From BACL27 sp964203235 (GTDB lineage Bacteria > Actinomycetota > Acidimicrobiia > Acidimicrobiales > Ilumatobacteraceae), in assembly GCA_964203235.1 (NCBI GenBank), contig CAXNLE010000001.1, positions 806,001 through 870,000 of the forward strand: a DNA stretch of 64,000 bases, read 5' to 3'. The notes below the pieces were generated by a model that saw nothing but the letters and a program-made list of their open reading frames with translations, was not told where the DNA came from and searched no databases. The translations under genes were made by a program, and so were the position numbers. Positions 34,351 to 41,988 of this stretch are shown here, one piece after another. How positions within the stretch are numbered: position 1 is the stretch's first letter; the number at the start of each line of letters is the position of its first letter.

Positions 34351-34799
34351 TTTTCGAGAGCCTTAAGAAGATTTTTTGGAGTATCTTTCGGCGAAATTTT
34401 GTACCACGCCTGTTCTATCTTTCCCTGTTCATTGATCAAAAATGCCGAACGCACAATGCCCATATATTCGCGACCGTACATTGACTTCTTTTGCCAAACT
34501 TTGAAAGACTTGGCAACGACATGTTCCGTGTCGGCAAGCAGTGGGAAGCCAAGGTCAAATTTCTTATCGAATTTAAGTTGTTTAGTTGAGTCATCAGGAC
34601 TAATCCCGATTATTGCTGTTTTGCCGATCGACTTACGAATATCCCTCAACAAACAAGATTGCTCAGTGCACCCAGGCGTATCTGCTTTTGGGTAAAAATA
34701 AACCAAGACTTTTTGTTTCGCAAAATCTTTAAGCGATACTTTTTGCTCGTGCTGGTCAAGTAGCGAAATCGACGGCGCCTTATCCCCAACTTTTAACAT
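34347..34799 (-). CDS. bcp: Thiol peroxidase of the Bcp/PrxQ family
   Basis: The 150-residue peroxiredoxin has peroxidatic Cys44 and a second Cys49 five residues later (DTPGCTEQSC), the PrxQ arrangement for an intramolecular disulfide, after the strand VLVYFYPKA. It reduces hydrogen or organic peroxides with thioredoxin. It starts 9 nt after trpA and overlaps fabZ, so it is part of the trp-bcp-fabZ transcript. Confidence 0.94.
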   Translation of the reverse strand: MLKVGDKAPSISLLDQHEQKVSLKDFAKQKVLVYFYPKADTPGCTEQSCLLRDIRKSIGKTAIIGISPDDSTKQLKFDKKFDLGFPLLADTEHVVAKSFKVWQKKSMYGREYMGIVRSAFLINEQGKIEQAWYKISPKDTPKNLLKALEK

Positions 34800-34808
34800 G
34801 ACAATAAT

Positions 34809-35615
34809 TTAGCGTGTCGCAAGACTCTGACTGTCAAGTGCGAGTCGAACCTCGGCTACATAACTACCCACAGCGTCTGGTCCGTCGTCTAGTAAACGCC
34901 TTACTACAGAAGCACCTTGAATCACGCCATCAGCCACAACACATGCTTGCTGGGCTTGTTGCGCATTTGATACTCCAACGCCGACCAAGACCGGCACCTC
35001 AGTTATTTTCTTTAACCGTGTTGCCATTGATATTGCGGTCGTCGCCAACTCTGCTCGCTCACCAGTTACACCCAACAAACCAACTGCATAAACAAAACCA
35101 CGAGCGCGCGCCACAACACGAGGCAATCGCTCGTCTGGCGCGGTAGGGGCCGCGAGCATAATCGTTTCAATGTTGGCCTTGTCAGCCGCGTCACACCAAG
35201 GTTTTGATTCTTCGAGCGGCAGGTCTGGCACAATCGCCGCAACCACACCCGCATCACATAATGCGTTTGCAAAACGCTCATGACCTGCGCGAAAAACTGT
35301 GTTGTAATAGCACATCACAATTAGCGGAATCTGTACATCAACATTTCGAAGCTCGTTAAAAATCGAAGTTGGTGTTGCACCATCACGCAATGCTTTTTCT
35401 GAAGCTTGCTGAATCACCGGACCATCCATCACTGGATCAGAAAACGGGATTCCAATTTCAACTGCGTCAGCGCCATTGGCAGCCGCAGCGCGTACCGCGT
35501 CAATCCAACCTGTTAATCCCCCAGTTATATACGGAACGAGAATCTTTCGCGAGGATGAACGCGCGTCACGTAGACGCGACTCAAGCACGCCAAAACTAGA
35601 ACGATCAGTATTCAT
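34809..35615 (-). CDS. trpA: Tryptophan synthase alpha chain
   Basis: The 268-residue TIM barrel cleaves indole-3-glycerol phosphate. Catalytic Glu is in GADAVEIGIPFSDP and Asp in AAIVPDLPLEE; the phosphate-binding VGVGVSNAQQ is near the C-terminus. The ATG at 35615 shares one base with the trpB stop (TGATG), which supports balanced synthesis of the alpha2beta2 complex. Confidence 0.96.
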   Translation of the reverse strand: MNTDRSSFGVLESRLRDARSSSRKILVPYITGGLTGWIDAVRAAAANGADAVEIGIPFSDPVMDGPVIQQASEKALRDGATPTSIFNELRNVDVQIPLIVMCYYNTVFRAGHERFANALCDAGVVAAIVPDLPLEESKPWCDAADKANIETIMLAAPTAPDERLPRVVARARGFVYAVGLLGVTGERAELATTAISMATRLKKITEVPVLVGVGVSNAQQAQQACVVADGVIQGASVVRRLLDDGPDAVGSYVAEVRLALDSQSLATR

Positions 35616-36805
35616 CAGCCAAGAGACTCACCCAAAATTGACATCATTTGCGCAACATCTTTATCACCTCTACCAGACAGATTCATTAAAACTGTTTGTC
35701 CTTGAATCTTTGGAGACTCTTTTGTAATCCATGCAACAGCATGAGCACATTCAAGCGCAGGGATAATCCCCTCAGTTCGCGCCAACAACTGAAATCCAGC
35801 AATCACTTCATCGTCGGTAACGCTTGGATACTCAGCACGACCAACAGAAGCCAAATACGAATGCTCAGGTCCAACACCCGGGTAATCAAGCCCAGCACTA
35901 ATTGAATGAGCCTCTTGAACTTGACCGTGTTCATCTTGCATCAAGTAACTCTTCATTCCATGTACAACCCCTGGCACACCGCGACCAACAGCCGCACCAC
36001 CAGCAGGCTCGACACCAATTAAGCGGGTGTCTGCATCAATGAAACCCGAGAAAATGCCCATTGCGTTTGAACCCCCACCAACGCACGCCACAACAACATC
36101 TGGATTTTGACCATCGAACATCGCATTAAATTGTTGACGTGCCTCTTTGCCGATCACACTTTGAAACTGGCGAACCATAAACGGATACGGATGTGGCCCC
36201 ATCACTGAGCCGATTGCGTAATAGCTTGACTCAACAGTTGCGACCCAATCGCGCATTGCTTCGTTGACTGCATCTTTGAGTGTGCGACTACCTGAATTGA
36301 CCGCCTCAACTTGAGCGCCGAGAAGTTTCATCCGAAAAACATTCAATGACTGTCTTTCAACATCGACTGCACCCATGTAAACCTTGCACTCAAGACCAAG
36401 CAATGCTGCAGCAGTCGCTGATGCAACGCCGTGCTGTCCAGCGCCAGTTTCCGCGATGATACGCTTTTTACCCATTCGCTTTGCCAGCAATGCTTGACCC
36501 AGCACGCTATTAATTTTGTGTGAGCCAGTGTGATTTAAATCTTCACGTTTAAGAACTAAACGGATACCAAGTTGTGCGCCGAGATTATGACACTCTGTCA
36601 ATATCGAAGGTCGTCCCGCATACTCGCGCAACAAATCATCTAGTTCAGTTCTGAAAATAGTGTCGTTCCATGCAGCATCAAAAGACGCTTCTAATTCTTG
36701 GCACGCAGGTACGAGAGTTTCCGGTACAAATCTTCCACCAAAATCACCGAACCTACCGTCAGAACCCGGAGTAAGTAATTCGCGTGGTACAGATTTGCTA
36801 GTCAT
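35615..36805 (-). CDS. trpB: Tryptophan synthase beta chain
   Basis: The 396-residue PLP enzyme condenses indole with serine. The PLP lysine is in LNHTGSHKINS, Glu in AETGAGQHG, and the phosphate cup is VGGGSNAMGIF. Length and motifs match the TrpB1 type that pairs with TrpA. It lies 41 nt after trpF. Neither trpE, trpG nor trpD is present in the window, so the operon is partial (trpC-trpF-trpB-trpA). Confidence 0.97.
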   Translation of the reverse strand: MTSKSVPRELLTPGSDGRFGDFGGRFVPETLVPACQELEASFDAAWNDTIFRTELDDLLREYAGRPSILTECHNLGAQLGIRLVLKREDLNHTGSHKINSVLGQALLAKRMGKKRIIAETGAGQHGVASATAAALLGLECKVYMGAVDVERQSLNVFRMKLLGAQVEAVNSGSRTLKDAVNEAMRDWVATVESSYYAIGSVMGPHPYPFMVRQFQSVIGKEARQQFNAMFDGQNPDVVVACVGGGSNAMGIFSGFIDADTRLIGVEPAGGAAVGRGVPGVVHGMKSYLMQDEHGQVQEAHSISAGLDYPGVGPEHSYLASVGRAEYPSVTDDEVIAGFQLLARTEGIIPALECAHAVAWITKESPKIQGQTVLMNLSGRGDKDVAQMMSILGESLG

Positions 36806-36846
36806 GTCACATAACTTAACTGTTCAACATACGCAATTGCCGAGTA

Positions 36847-37449
36847 TTAACAAGTTGTTCGTGCATTCGTGATGAAGTCTCGCATTTTCGTAAGGTCTTT
36901 TATTCCTGGCGCGATTTCGACGCCAGAACTAACATCAACGCCCCAAGGCGACACCACCCTGATTGATTCTGCGACATTACTTACCGTTAATCCACCGGAC
37001 AAAATAACGTTTATCGACTTTGGAAGTTGCTCTATTAATGACAAGTCATACCCCGTACCGGTGCCTGGGTTCGCTGAATCAACCAAGATCATCTTGGTGC
37101 CGTAGTTATCAGAATTAGACGCTTCCGCCGAGCCTGCAATCACCGATTTGGCAACCCATTGAACTTCGGCAGCCACTTCAGCAACTTGATCGCTTGATTC
37201 GTGGCCGTGAAGTTGAGCGCCAAGCAAACTAGCCTCACGCACGGTGTCGACTACCTGACGCGAATCATGATCTCGGAAGACTCCAATTGTTAAAACATTT
37301 GCAGGCAATTGCTCAACAATATTTCGCACAGCACCAACCGAAATTCTTCGTGGTGATTCTGCGAATAGAAAGCCTAAAGCGTCTGCCCCACTGGCGATTG
37401 CATCTAGAGCATCCTGAATGTTCGTAATTCCGCAAATTTTAATAAACAT
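36847..37449 (-). CDS. trpF: Phosphoribosylanthranilate isomerase
   Basis: The 200-residue TIM barrel catalyses the Amadori rearrangement in tryptophan synthesis. The general base Cys is in FIKICGIT (Cys6), the general acid Asp in ILVDSANPGTGTG, and the phosphate site is VILSGGL. The ATG directly follows the trpC stop (TAAATG). Having a separate TrpF is notable because streptomycetes and mycobacteria use the bifunctional PriA instead. Confidence 0.94.
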   Translation of the reverse strand: MFIKICGITNIQDALDAIASGADALGFLFAESPRRISVGAVRNIVEQLPANVLTIGVFRDHDSRQVVDTVREASLLGAQLHGHESSDQVAEVAAEVQWVAKSVIAGSAEASNSDNYGTKMILVDSANPGTGTGYDLSLIEQLPKSINVILSGGLTVSNVAESIRVVSPWGVDVSSGVEIAPGIKDLTKMRDFITNARTTC

Positions 37450-38223
37450 TTAGACACGTAATTCACGAACGCTATTTGAAATGTCATTTGAGGTTACTAG
37501 CGACTCGCCAACCAATACGGCGTCATACCCGGCGTCACGCAAACTGCGCGCATCATCGCGAGTTTTGACTCCAGATTCAGCAACTCGAATCACGTCTGCA
37601 GGCATCAACTTGGCCATACGTACGGCACGTTTGTGGTCAACCTCAAACGTATGTAAGTCACGTTGGTTTACGCCGATCAATGTCGCACCATTCTCAATGG
37701 CCACTGCGAGTTCGTTTTCATCATGTACTTCAACTAGCGCATCCAAACCCAACTCAAGCGAAAATTTAAAAAATTCAGTAAGTTCGGATTTCGTTAGTGC
37801 CGCCGCAATTAGCAATACGCAGTCAGCACCCATAATTCGTGCATCGCAAATATCATGTCTTGAAACAGTGAAATCTTTGCGTAGTACCGGAAGATTCACC
37901 GACGACCTCGCTTGCTGTAAATCGCTGACTGAGCCACCAAAAAACTCTGAATCGGTCAAAACTGACAGACCACTAGCGCCGCCTAGTTCGTAACTTTGAG
38001 CGATCAAAACTGGATCTAAATCACTATTAAGCGAACCACGCGACGGCGAACGCCGCTTGATTTCTGCTATCACTGCGAGATTATTAGTTGTATCTTTACG
38101 CAACCGATCAGCAAACCCGCGCGGAGCAGAAGTACTTAACGACTCATTTATTAGAGCTTCTAGATCGCGACTATCTGTTGCCGCAATTTCACGATGCTTA
38201 GCAAGAATCTTGTCGAGATACAA
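37450..38223 (-). CDS. trpC: Indole-3-glycerol phosphate synthase
   Basis: The 257-residue enzyme cyclises CdRP to indole-3-glycerol phosphate. Motifs: VIAEIKRRSPSRG (catalytic Lys), LRKDF, IGVNQRDLHTF and RVAESGV with VLVGESL. The usual GVNNRDL reads GVNQRDL, a small change near the active site. It starts 3 nt after the small monooxygenase-like gene and is followed by trpF without spacing. Confidence 0.95.
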   Translation of the reverse strand: MYLDKILAKHREIAATDSRDLEALINESLSTSAPRGFADRLRKDTTNNLAVIAEIKRRSPSRGSLNSDLDPVLIAQSYELGGASGLSVLTDSEFFGGSVSDLQQARSSVNLPVLRKDFTVSRHDICDARIMGADCVLLIAAALTKSELTEFFKFSLELGLDALVEVHDENELAVAIENGATLIGVNQRDLHTFEVDHKRAVRMAKLMPADVIRVAESGVKTRDDARSLRDAGYDAVLVGESLVTSNDISNSVRELRV

Positions 38224-38226
38224 AAA

Positions 38227-38532
38227 CTAAATCCCCTTGCCACCAATCGGTGTGAGAAATGAAAACTCCGGCGTGCCATCAACGAATGGCGCAAGGCTCT
38301 TTGACCATTTTCTGAAAGCATCTGAACCGCTATGTGCGTCAGCACTTGCCTTATCAGCATAAAGTTCGTAGAGCCAGACAACATTCGCCTCAACTGAATC
38401 ATTGTGGATCGCATAAATAGTTGTGCCGGGTTCTGACTTTGAATTGTCAACTCCCTCAAGCGCAATCTTGGTAAACGCGTCAAGTTGACCTTCTTTAATT
38501 TTCAATTTTACTATTACTGCAATTTGTGACAT
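38227..38532 (-). CDS. Antibiotic-biosynthesis-monooxygenase (ABM/YgiN-like) domain protein
   Basis: The 101-residue protein fits the ABM dimeric alpha/beta ferredoxin-like fold: first strand IAVIVKLKIKEGQLDAF, helix, then VVWLYELYADKASADAH and the hydrophobic SLAPFVDG tail. Members include quinol monooxygenases, LsrG-type isomerases and stress proteins, so the reaction is not predictable. It lies 35 nt after glyS and 3 nt before trpC, so it is co-transcribed with tryptophan genes; a link to tryptophan or quinone chemistry is speculative. Confidence 0.85.
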   Translation of the reverse strand: MSQIAVIVKLKIKEGQLDAFTKIALEGVDNSKSEPGTTIYAIHNDSVEANVVWLYELYADKASADAHSGSDAFRKWSKSLAPFVDGTPEFSFLTPIGGKGI

Positions 38533-38567
38533 ATTCCCTCTTTGCTATTTGTTATTAACTACTTCAA

Positions 38568-39875
38568 CTAGAACTTAAGTATTGTCTGAAATTCATCGAG
38601 CAACGAGTCAATTGCGACGCGATGTTGATTTGTGCTGTCGCGCTCTCGAATCGTTACAGATTTATCTTCGAGCGAATCGAAATCGACAGTCACACAATAC
38701 GGTGTACCGATCTCATCTTGACGACGATATCGACGACCAATCGCTTGGGTTTCGTCAAAATCGCACATGTAACGCGTACCCAAAAGAGAGTGAATCTGCT
38801 TGGCAAGAGGCATCAACGTGTCTTTTTTTGATAGTGGAAGCACAGCAATTTGGTAAGGCGCCATTCTTGGGTGCAAGCGCAAAACGGTGCGTGGCTCATC
38901 GTTCACAATGTCTTCGTCATAAGCAGCCAATAGAAAGGCCGCCATGGTGCGATTAACACCTGCTGCTGGTTCTACAACAAACGGAATGTATCTTTCGTTT
39001 GTCGCCTGATCGAAATATTCAAGTTTTTGTCGCGAGTGTTCGGCATGCTGTTTTAGGTCGTAGTCGGTACGTTGCGCAATACCTTCGAGTTCACCCCAAC
39101 CCCATGGAAACTTAAATTCAATATCGCTCGTTCCAGCCGAATAATGAGACAGTTCATCCTTCGCGTGCTCTCGAATTCGCAACATTTCGGCTGGGATTCC
39201 GTAGTCGATGTACCACTGCATGCGGGTCTGACACCAATACTCGTACCACTTGGCACTCTCGCTTGGCGGAACAAAAAACTCAAGTTCCATTTGTTCAAAT
39301 TCACGTGTACGAAAAATAAAATTACCCGGTGTGATCTCATTGCGAAAACTCTTACCTACTTGGGCTATACCAAATGGCGGTTTTTTACGACTTGTTTGCA
39401 AAACATTTGCAAAATTAACAAACATTCCTTGAGCAGTTTCGGGACGCAAATAAACAGTTGCACCTTCACCTTCAACAGGCCCGGCTTGAGTTTGAAACAT
39501 GAGATTGAAAGCACGGGCAGGCGTAAAGACGCACGCCTTTTTGGATTCAGGGCAATCGCGATCTTCAAGTTGATCTTCACGAAATCGCCTTTTGCAAACT
39601 GTGCAGTCAACCAAGGGATCGCTGAAATTACTGAGGTGTCCACTGGCTTCAAACACTTGTGGTGCACCAAGAATTGCGGCATCGATCAGAACTACATCAA
39701 CACGTTGCTGAACATTTGATCTGATCCATGCATCCTTAACATTTCGTAACATCAGTGAGCCAAGTGGACCGTAATCATAGGAAGATCTAAATCCGCCATA
39801 AATTTCACCGCTTGGATAAACAAATCCGCGACGCTTACAAAGGCTTACTATCTGGTCAAGATCTTTCGCTGGCAC
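38568..39875 (-). CDS. glyS: Glycyl-tRNA synthetase, dimeric (eukaryote/archaeal-like) class II type
   Basis: The 435-residue class II synthetase attaches glycine to tRNA-Gly. Motif 2 region GIAQVGKSFRNEITPGNFIFRTREFEQMELE-type block (near 185-215), RPETAQGMF near 143, and motif 3 GVNRTMAAFLLAAYDED are present, with the C-terminal anticodon-binding domain from about 340. It is the single-polypeptide alpha2 form used by actinobacteria, not the alpha/beta GlyQS. It lies between recO and the ABM gene. Confidence 0.96.
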   Translation of the reverse strand: MPAKDLDQIVSLCKRRGFVYPSGEIYGGFRSSYDYGPLGSLMLRNVKDAWIRSNVQQRVDVVLIDAAILGAPQVFEASGHLSNFSDPLVDCTVCKRRFREDQLEDRDCPESKKACVFTPARAFNLMFQTQAGPVEGEGATVYLRPETAQGMFVNFANVLQTSRKKPPFGIAQVGKSFRNEITPGNFIFRTREFEQMELEFFVPPSESAKWYEYWCQTRMQWYIDYGIPAEMLRIREHAKDELSHYSAGTSDIEFKFPWGWGELEGIAQRTDYDLKQHAEHSRQKLEYFDQATNERYIPFVVEPAAGVNRTMAAFLLAAYDEDIVNDEPRTVLRLHPRMAPYQIAVLPLSKKDTLMPLAKQIHSLLGTRYMCDFDETQAIGRRYRRQDEIGTPYCVTVDFDSLEDKSVTIRERDSTNQHRVAIDSLLDEFQTILKF

Positions 39876-39916
39876 GCGTCAAGGCTATTACATTAGGGCC
39901 TACATGAACGTCATGT

Positions 39917-40645
39917 TTAGCGTTCAGGATGTTCAAAAACAGAAACCGAGCGCAACTTTCGTTCAAGATGGTGCTCCATGCAATGTGTGGCAAGATGTGC
40001 GACCTCTCGTGTGGCGAAATTCTCAGGCAATGCCAAAACTCTATTTAATTGTCCGCCAACAATGTCCTGAATTATCTTGAAGGCCTCTAATGACAAATTC
40101 GTTCCGGTGCGACACTCACGACACTGTGCCCCACCCTTGAACATGTCGAATGCAACTAATTGCTCGTCGCCCACCCCACATCCAACACAATTATCAACCT
40201 GGGCACCAACACCCTCGACAACCAATAACTTGAAATAAAAAGCTGCCAAAACTAACGACGAATCATTTTGATTAAGCCAAGTCAATGCGCCAGCAAGCAT
40301 TTTATATAAATGCGATGTTGGTTCTCTATCCATGCCGAGTTGATCAACAGCCTCAAGCATTGCCAAGCCTCTAGTAAGTCGATCTAAATCGGTGTATAGC
40401 CCGCGTGCCGAACTTACTAAATCAACTTGACTAACTATGTCAAGATCTCGACCAGTCGTCGAAAGTAAAACATCAATGTGACTGAGTGGCTCAAGTCGTG
40501 CGCCGAACTTAGATTTTGTCTTGCGAACGCCTTTAGCGACGGCTCGAACCTTGCCATAGTTTTCGGTCATCATCACAATTATTCGATCGGCCTCACGCAA
40601 GTCGTACGTTCTCAAAACAACAGCCTTATCGCGATAAAGACTCAC
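39917..40645 (-). CDS. recO: DNA repair protein RecO
   Basis: The 242-residue protein has an N-terminal OB fold (YRDKAVVLRTYDLREADRIIVMMT) and a C-terminal helical domain with a four-Cys zinc motif (CVGCG ... CRECR, about residues 157-182). RecO loads RecA with RecR and anneals SSB-coated strands. The ATG at 40645 overlaps the stop of the upstream cis-prenyltransferase-like gene (ATGA). In many actinobacteria recO is next to uppS, so its coupled neighbour occupies the expected uppS neighbourhood. Confidence 0.94.
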   Translation of the reverse strand: MSLYRDKAVVLRTYDLREADRIIVMMTENYGKVRAVAKGVRKTKSKFGARLEPLSHIDVLLSTTGRDLDIVSQVDLVSSARGLYTDLDRLTRGLAMLEAVDQLGMDREPTSHLYKMLAGALTWLNQNDSSLVLAAFYFKLLVVEGVGAQVDNCVGCGVGDEQLVAFDMFKGGAQCRECRTGTNLSLEAFKIIQDIVGGQLNRVLALPENFATREVAHLATHCMEHHLERKLRSVSVFEHPER

Positions 40646-41235
40646 GAATCAATACCACCAAACCGGCGATCGCGCCGTTGAAAATCATTGATTGCCATCT
40701 GGATATGTTCAACATCACATTTCAACCAAGGCACATCCAAAAAAACAATTTCACTGTAAGCAAGTTCCCAAACTAATGACTGCGGAATTATCGTTGGAGG
40801 ACCAAGGATCAAAGTCAAATCTGGCTCTCCCGATGCTGGCGCAACAATTGTTGCAGCAAGTTTCGCCTCATCGATGACTTGATTACTGCTGAGTTGCGCA
40901 ACTGCATTTACGAAACGCTGCTGACCGTCTGAGCATGTGTCAATCACAACGAGCAAACCGTCTGACGAAATAATTGACACACGGTCACCCGTGACTAAAC
41001 CGCCTTGTGAAAAAATAATAGTGCTTCTGATCTTGGCTTTATCATTCTCATTGTTTTCACCGCTATAAGGACAAATCGTTAGGTAACGAACATTTTCACC
41101 ACTTACCGCACGCACCAAGGCGTCTATCTGAACCTTCCATTGTTCAGAGGTTGTGGCAAGCCATTCGGTCAAAGTACCCGCACACACGAGCACATGCGAC
41201 AAGTCTCCAGTTTGACTACGTTTCGTGTTTGGCAT
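40642..41235 (-). CDS. Non-catalytic cis-prenyltransferase (UppS) homologue, NgBR/Nus1-like
   Basis: The 197-residue protein aligns along its length with undecaprenyl diphosphate synthase. Its C-terminal part (about 138-194) is closest: EPDLTLILGPP, LVWELAYSEIVFLDVPW and AINDFQRRDRRFGG. The N-terminal HVLVCAGTLTEWL replaces the catalytic MDGNGRW, so the Asp is gone; YLTICPYSGEN replaces the FGFSTENW block; and the Arg-x-SGE substrate motif is replaced by ILGPP. It keeps Glu162 (position of E. coli Glu213) and the RxG motif (Arg191-Gly193). The divergent uppS (75 nt away) lacks exactly these two features. I infer a structural and active-site-completing subunit. It is coupled to recO by ATGA. 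A decaying paralogue is the alternative, but the intact frame and kept motifs argue against it. Confidence 0.8.
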   Translation of the reverse strand: MPNTKRSQTGDLSHVLVCAGTLTEWLATTSEQWKVQIDALVRAVSGENVRYLTICPYSGENNENDKAKIRSTIIFSQGGLVTGDRVSIISSDGLLVVIDTCSDGQQRFVNAVAQLSSNQVIDEAKLAATIVAPASGEPDLTLILGPPTIIPQSLVWELAYSEIVFLDVPWLKCDVEHIQMAINDFQRRDRRFGGIDS

Positions 41236-41309
41236 TGTTCTATTCTCTCACTTATTCTCACGCCATTAAAGTACCTGATGCTTAATCTTCAGTTAGTAGC
41301 GTTCTAGAC

Positions 41310-41978
41310 GTGACTAGCAAGCCAGTTCATGTCGCTTGCATTATGGATGGCAACGGGCGTTGGGCGCGCAAGCGTGGTCTGCCACGAACTGCCGGTCATA
41401 CTGCGGGCGAAGAAACATTGTCTAACGTCGTTAGAGCGGCGTCTAAACGAGAAATCGATTATTTAACTGTCTTCGGGTTTTCAACTGAAAATTGGGTCCG
41501 CCCTAGAGCAGAGGTCAAGCACATTCTTGGTCTGCATAAAAAACTTTTCGGAAGGATTGCCGAACTTAACGAAAACAACATACGTGTTAACTGGATTGGT
41601 CGACCGTTTGACGAGGCTGATTCTCAAACACCGGTTTATGTGCAGCGCGCAATTCGAAAAGCAATACAAGACACCGCCAGCAACACTGGAATGGTGTTAA
41701 CAGTTGCATTTGATTACGGGTCTAGGGCTGAATTAACAAGGGCGGCTGAAAAATTGGTCAAAAGTGGTGAGACTTTGAATTCAGAGAACCTTTCGAAAAA
41801 TCTCTACGACACATCGCTTCCACCCGTTGATGTCTTGGTTCGCACTTCAGGAGAATCGCGTATTTCTAATTTTCTCCTTTGGCAAATTTCTAATGCGAAA
41901 ATCTATTTCACCGACCGTCCATGGCCTGATTTTGACGCTATTGAACTTGACGCTGCGCTTGCGTTGATTAATAACTGA
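41310..41978 (+). CDS. uppS: Undecaprenyl (polyprenyl) diphosphate synthase, catalytic subunit lacking the C-terminal RxG motif
   Basis: The 222-residue cis-prenyltransferase extends farnesyl diphosphate with IPP to make the lipid carrier for peptidoglycan and polysaccharides. Catalytic Asp13 is in IMDGNGRWARKRG, followed by RTAGHTAG, YLTVFGFSTENW and VRTSGESRISNFLLWQ (Arg178, Arg184, Ser186). The protein ends at LDAALALINN, before the RERRFGG-type end present in E. coli-type homodimers, and has Lys197 where those enzymes have a Mg-linked Glu. Homologues usually have about 240-250 residues. The start is GTG at 41310. It is divergent from the non-catalytic homologue and 10 nt upstream of the helicase gene. 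Confidence 0.93.
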   Translation: MTSKPVHVACIMDGNGRWARKRGLPRTAGHTAGEETLSNVVRAASKREIDYLTVFGFSTENWVRPRAEVKHILGLHKKLFGRIAELNENNIRVNWIGRPFDEADSQTPVYVQRAIRKAIQDTASNTGMVLTVAFDYGSRAELTRAAEKLVKSGETLNSENLSKNLYDTSLPPVDVLVRTSGESRISNFLLWQISNAKIYFTDRPWPDFDAIELDAALALINN

Positions 41979-41988
41979 TCTCGTACGC

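Noticed and set aside
34347..34799. Reading bcp as an AhpC-type peroxiredoxin
   Set aside because: The second Cys five residues after the peroxidatic Cys is the PrxQ/Bcp pattern; AhpC has a distant C-terminal resolving Cys.
37481..37993. 170-codon open frame on the plus strand
   Set aside because: Antisense to trpC with Ser/Arg-rich composition typical of a shadow frame.
39072..39719. 215-codon open frame on the plus strand
   Set aside because: It is fully antisense to glyS, whose class II motifs are intact; the translated frame has no recognisable domain.
40642..41235. Second cis-prenyltransferase homologue as a plain pseudogene
   Set aside because: The frame is intact over 197 codons, coupled to recO, and retains precisely the Glu and RxG residues missing from the adjacent catalytic copy, which decay would not favour.
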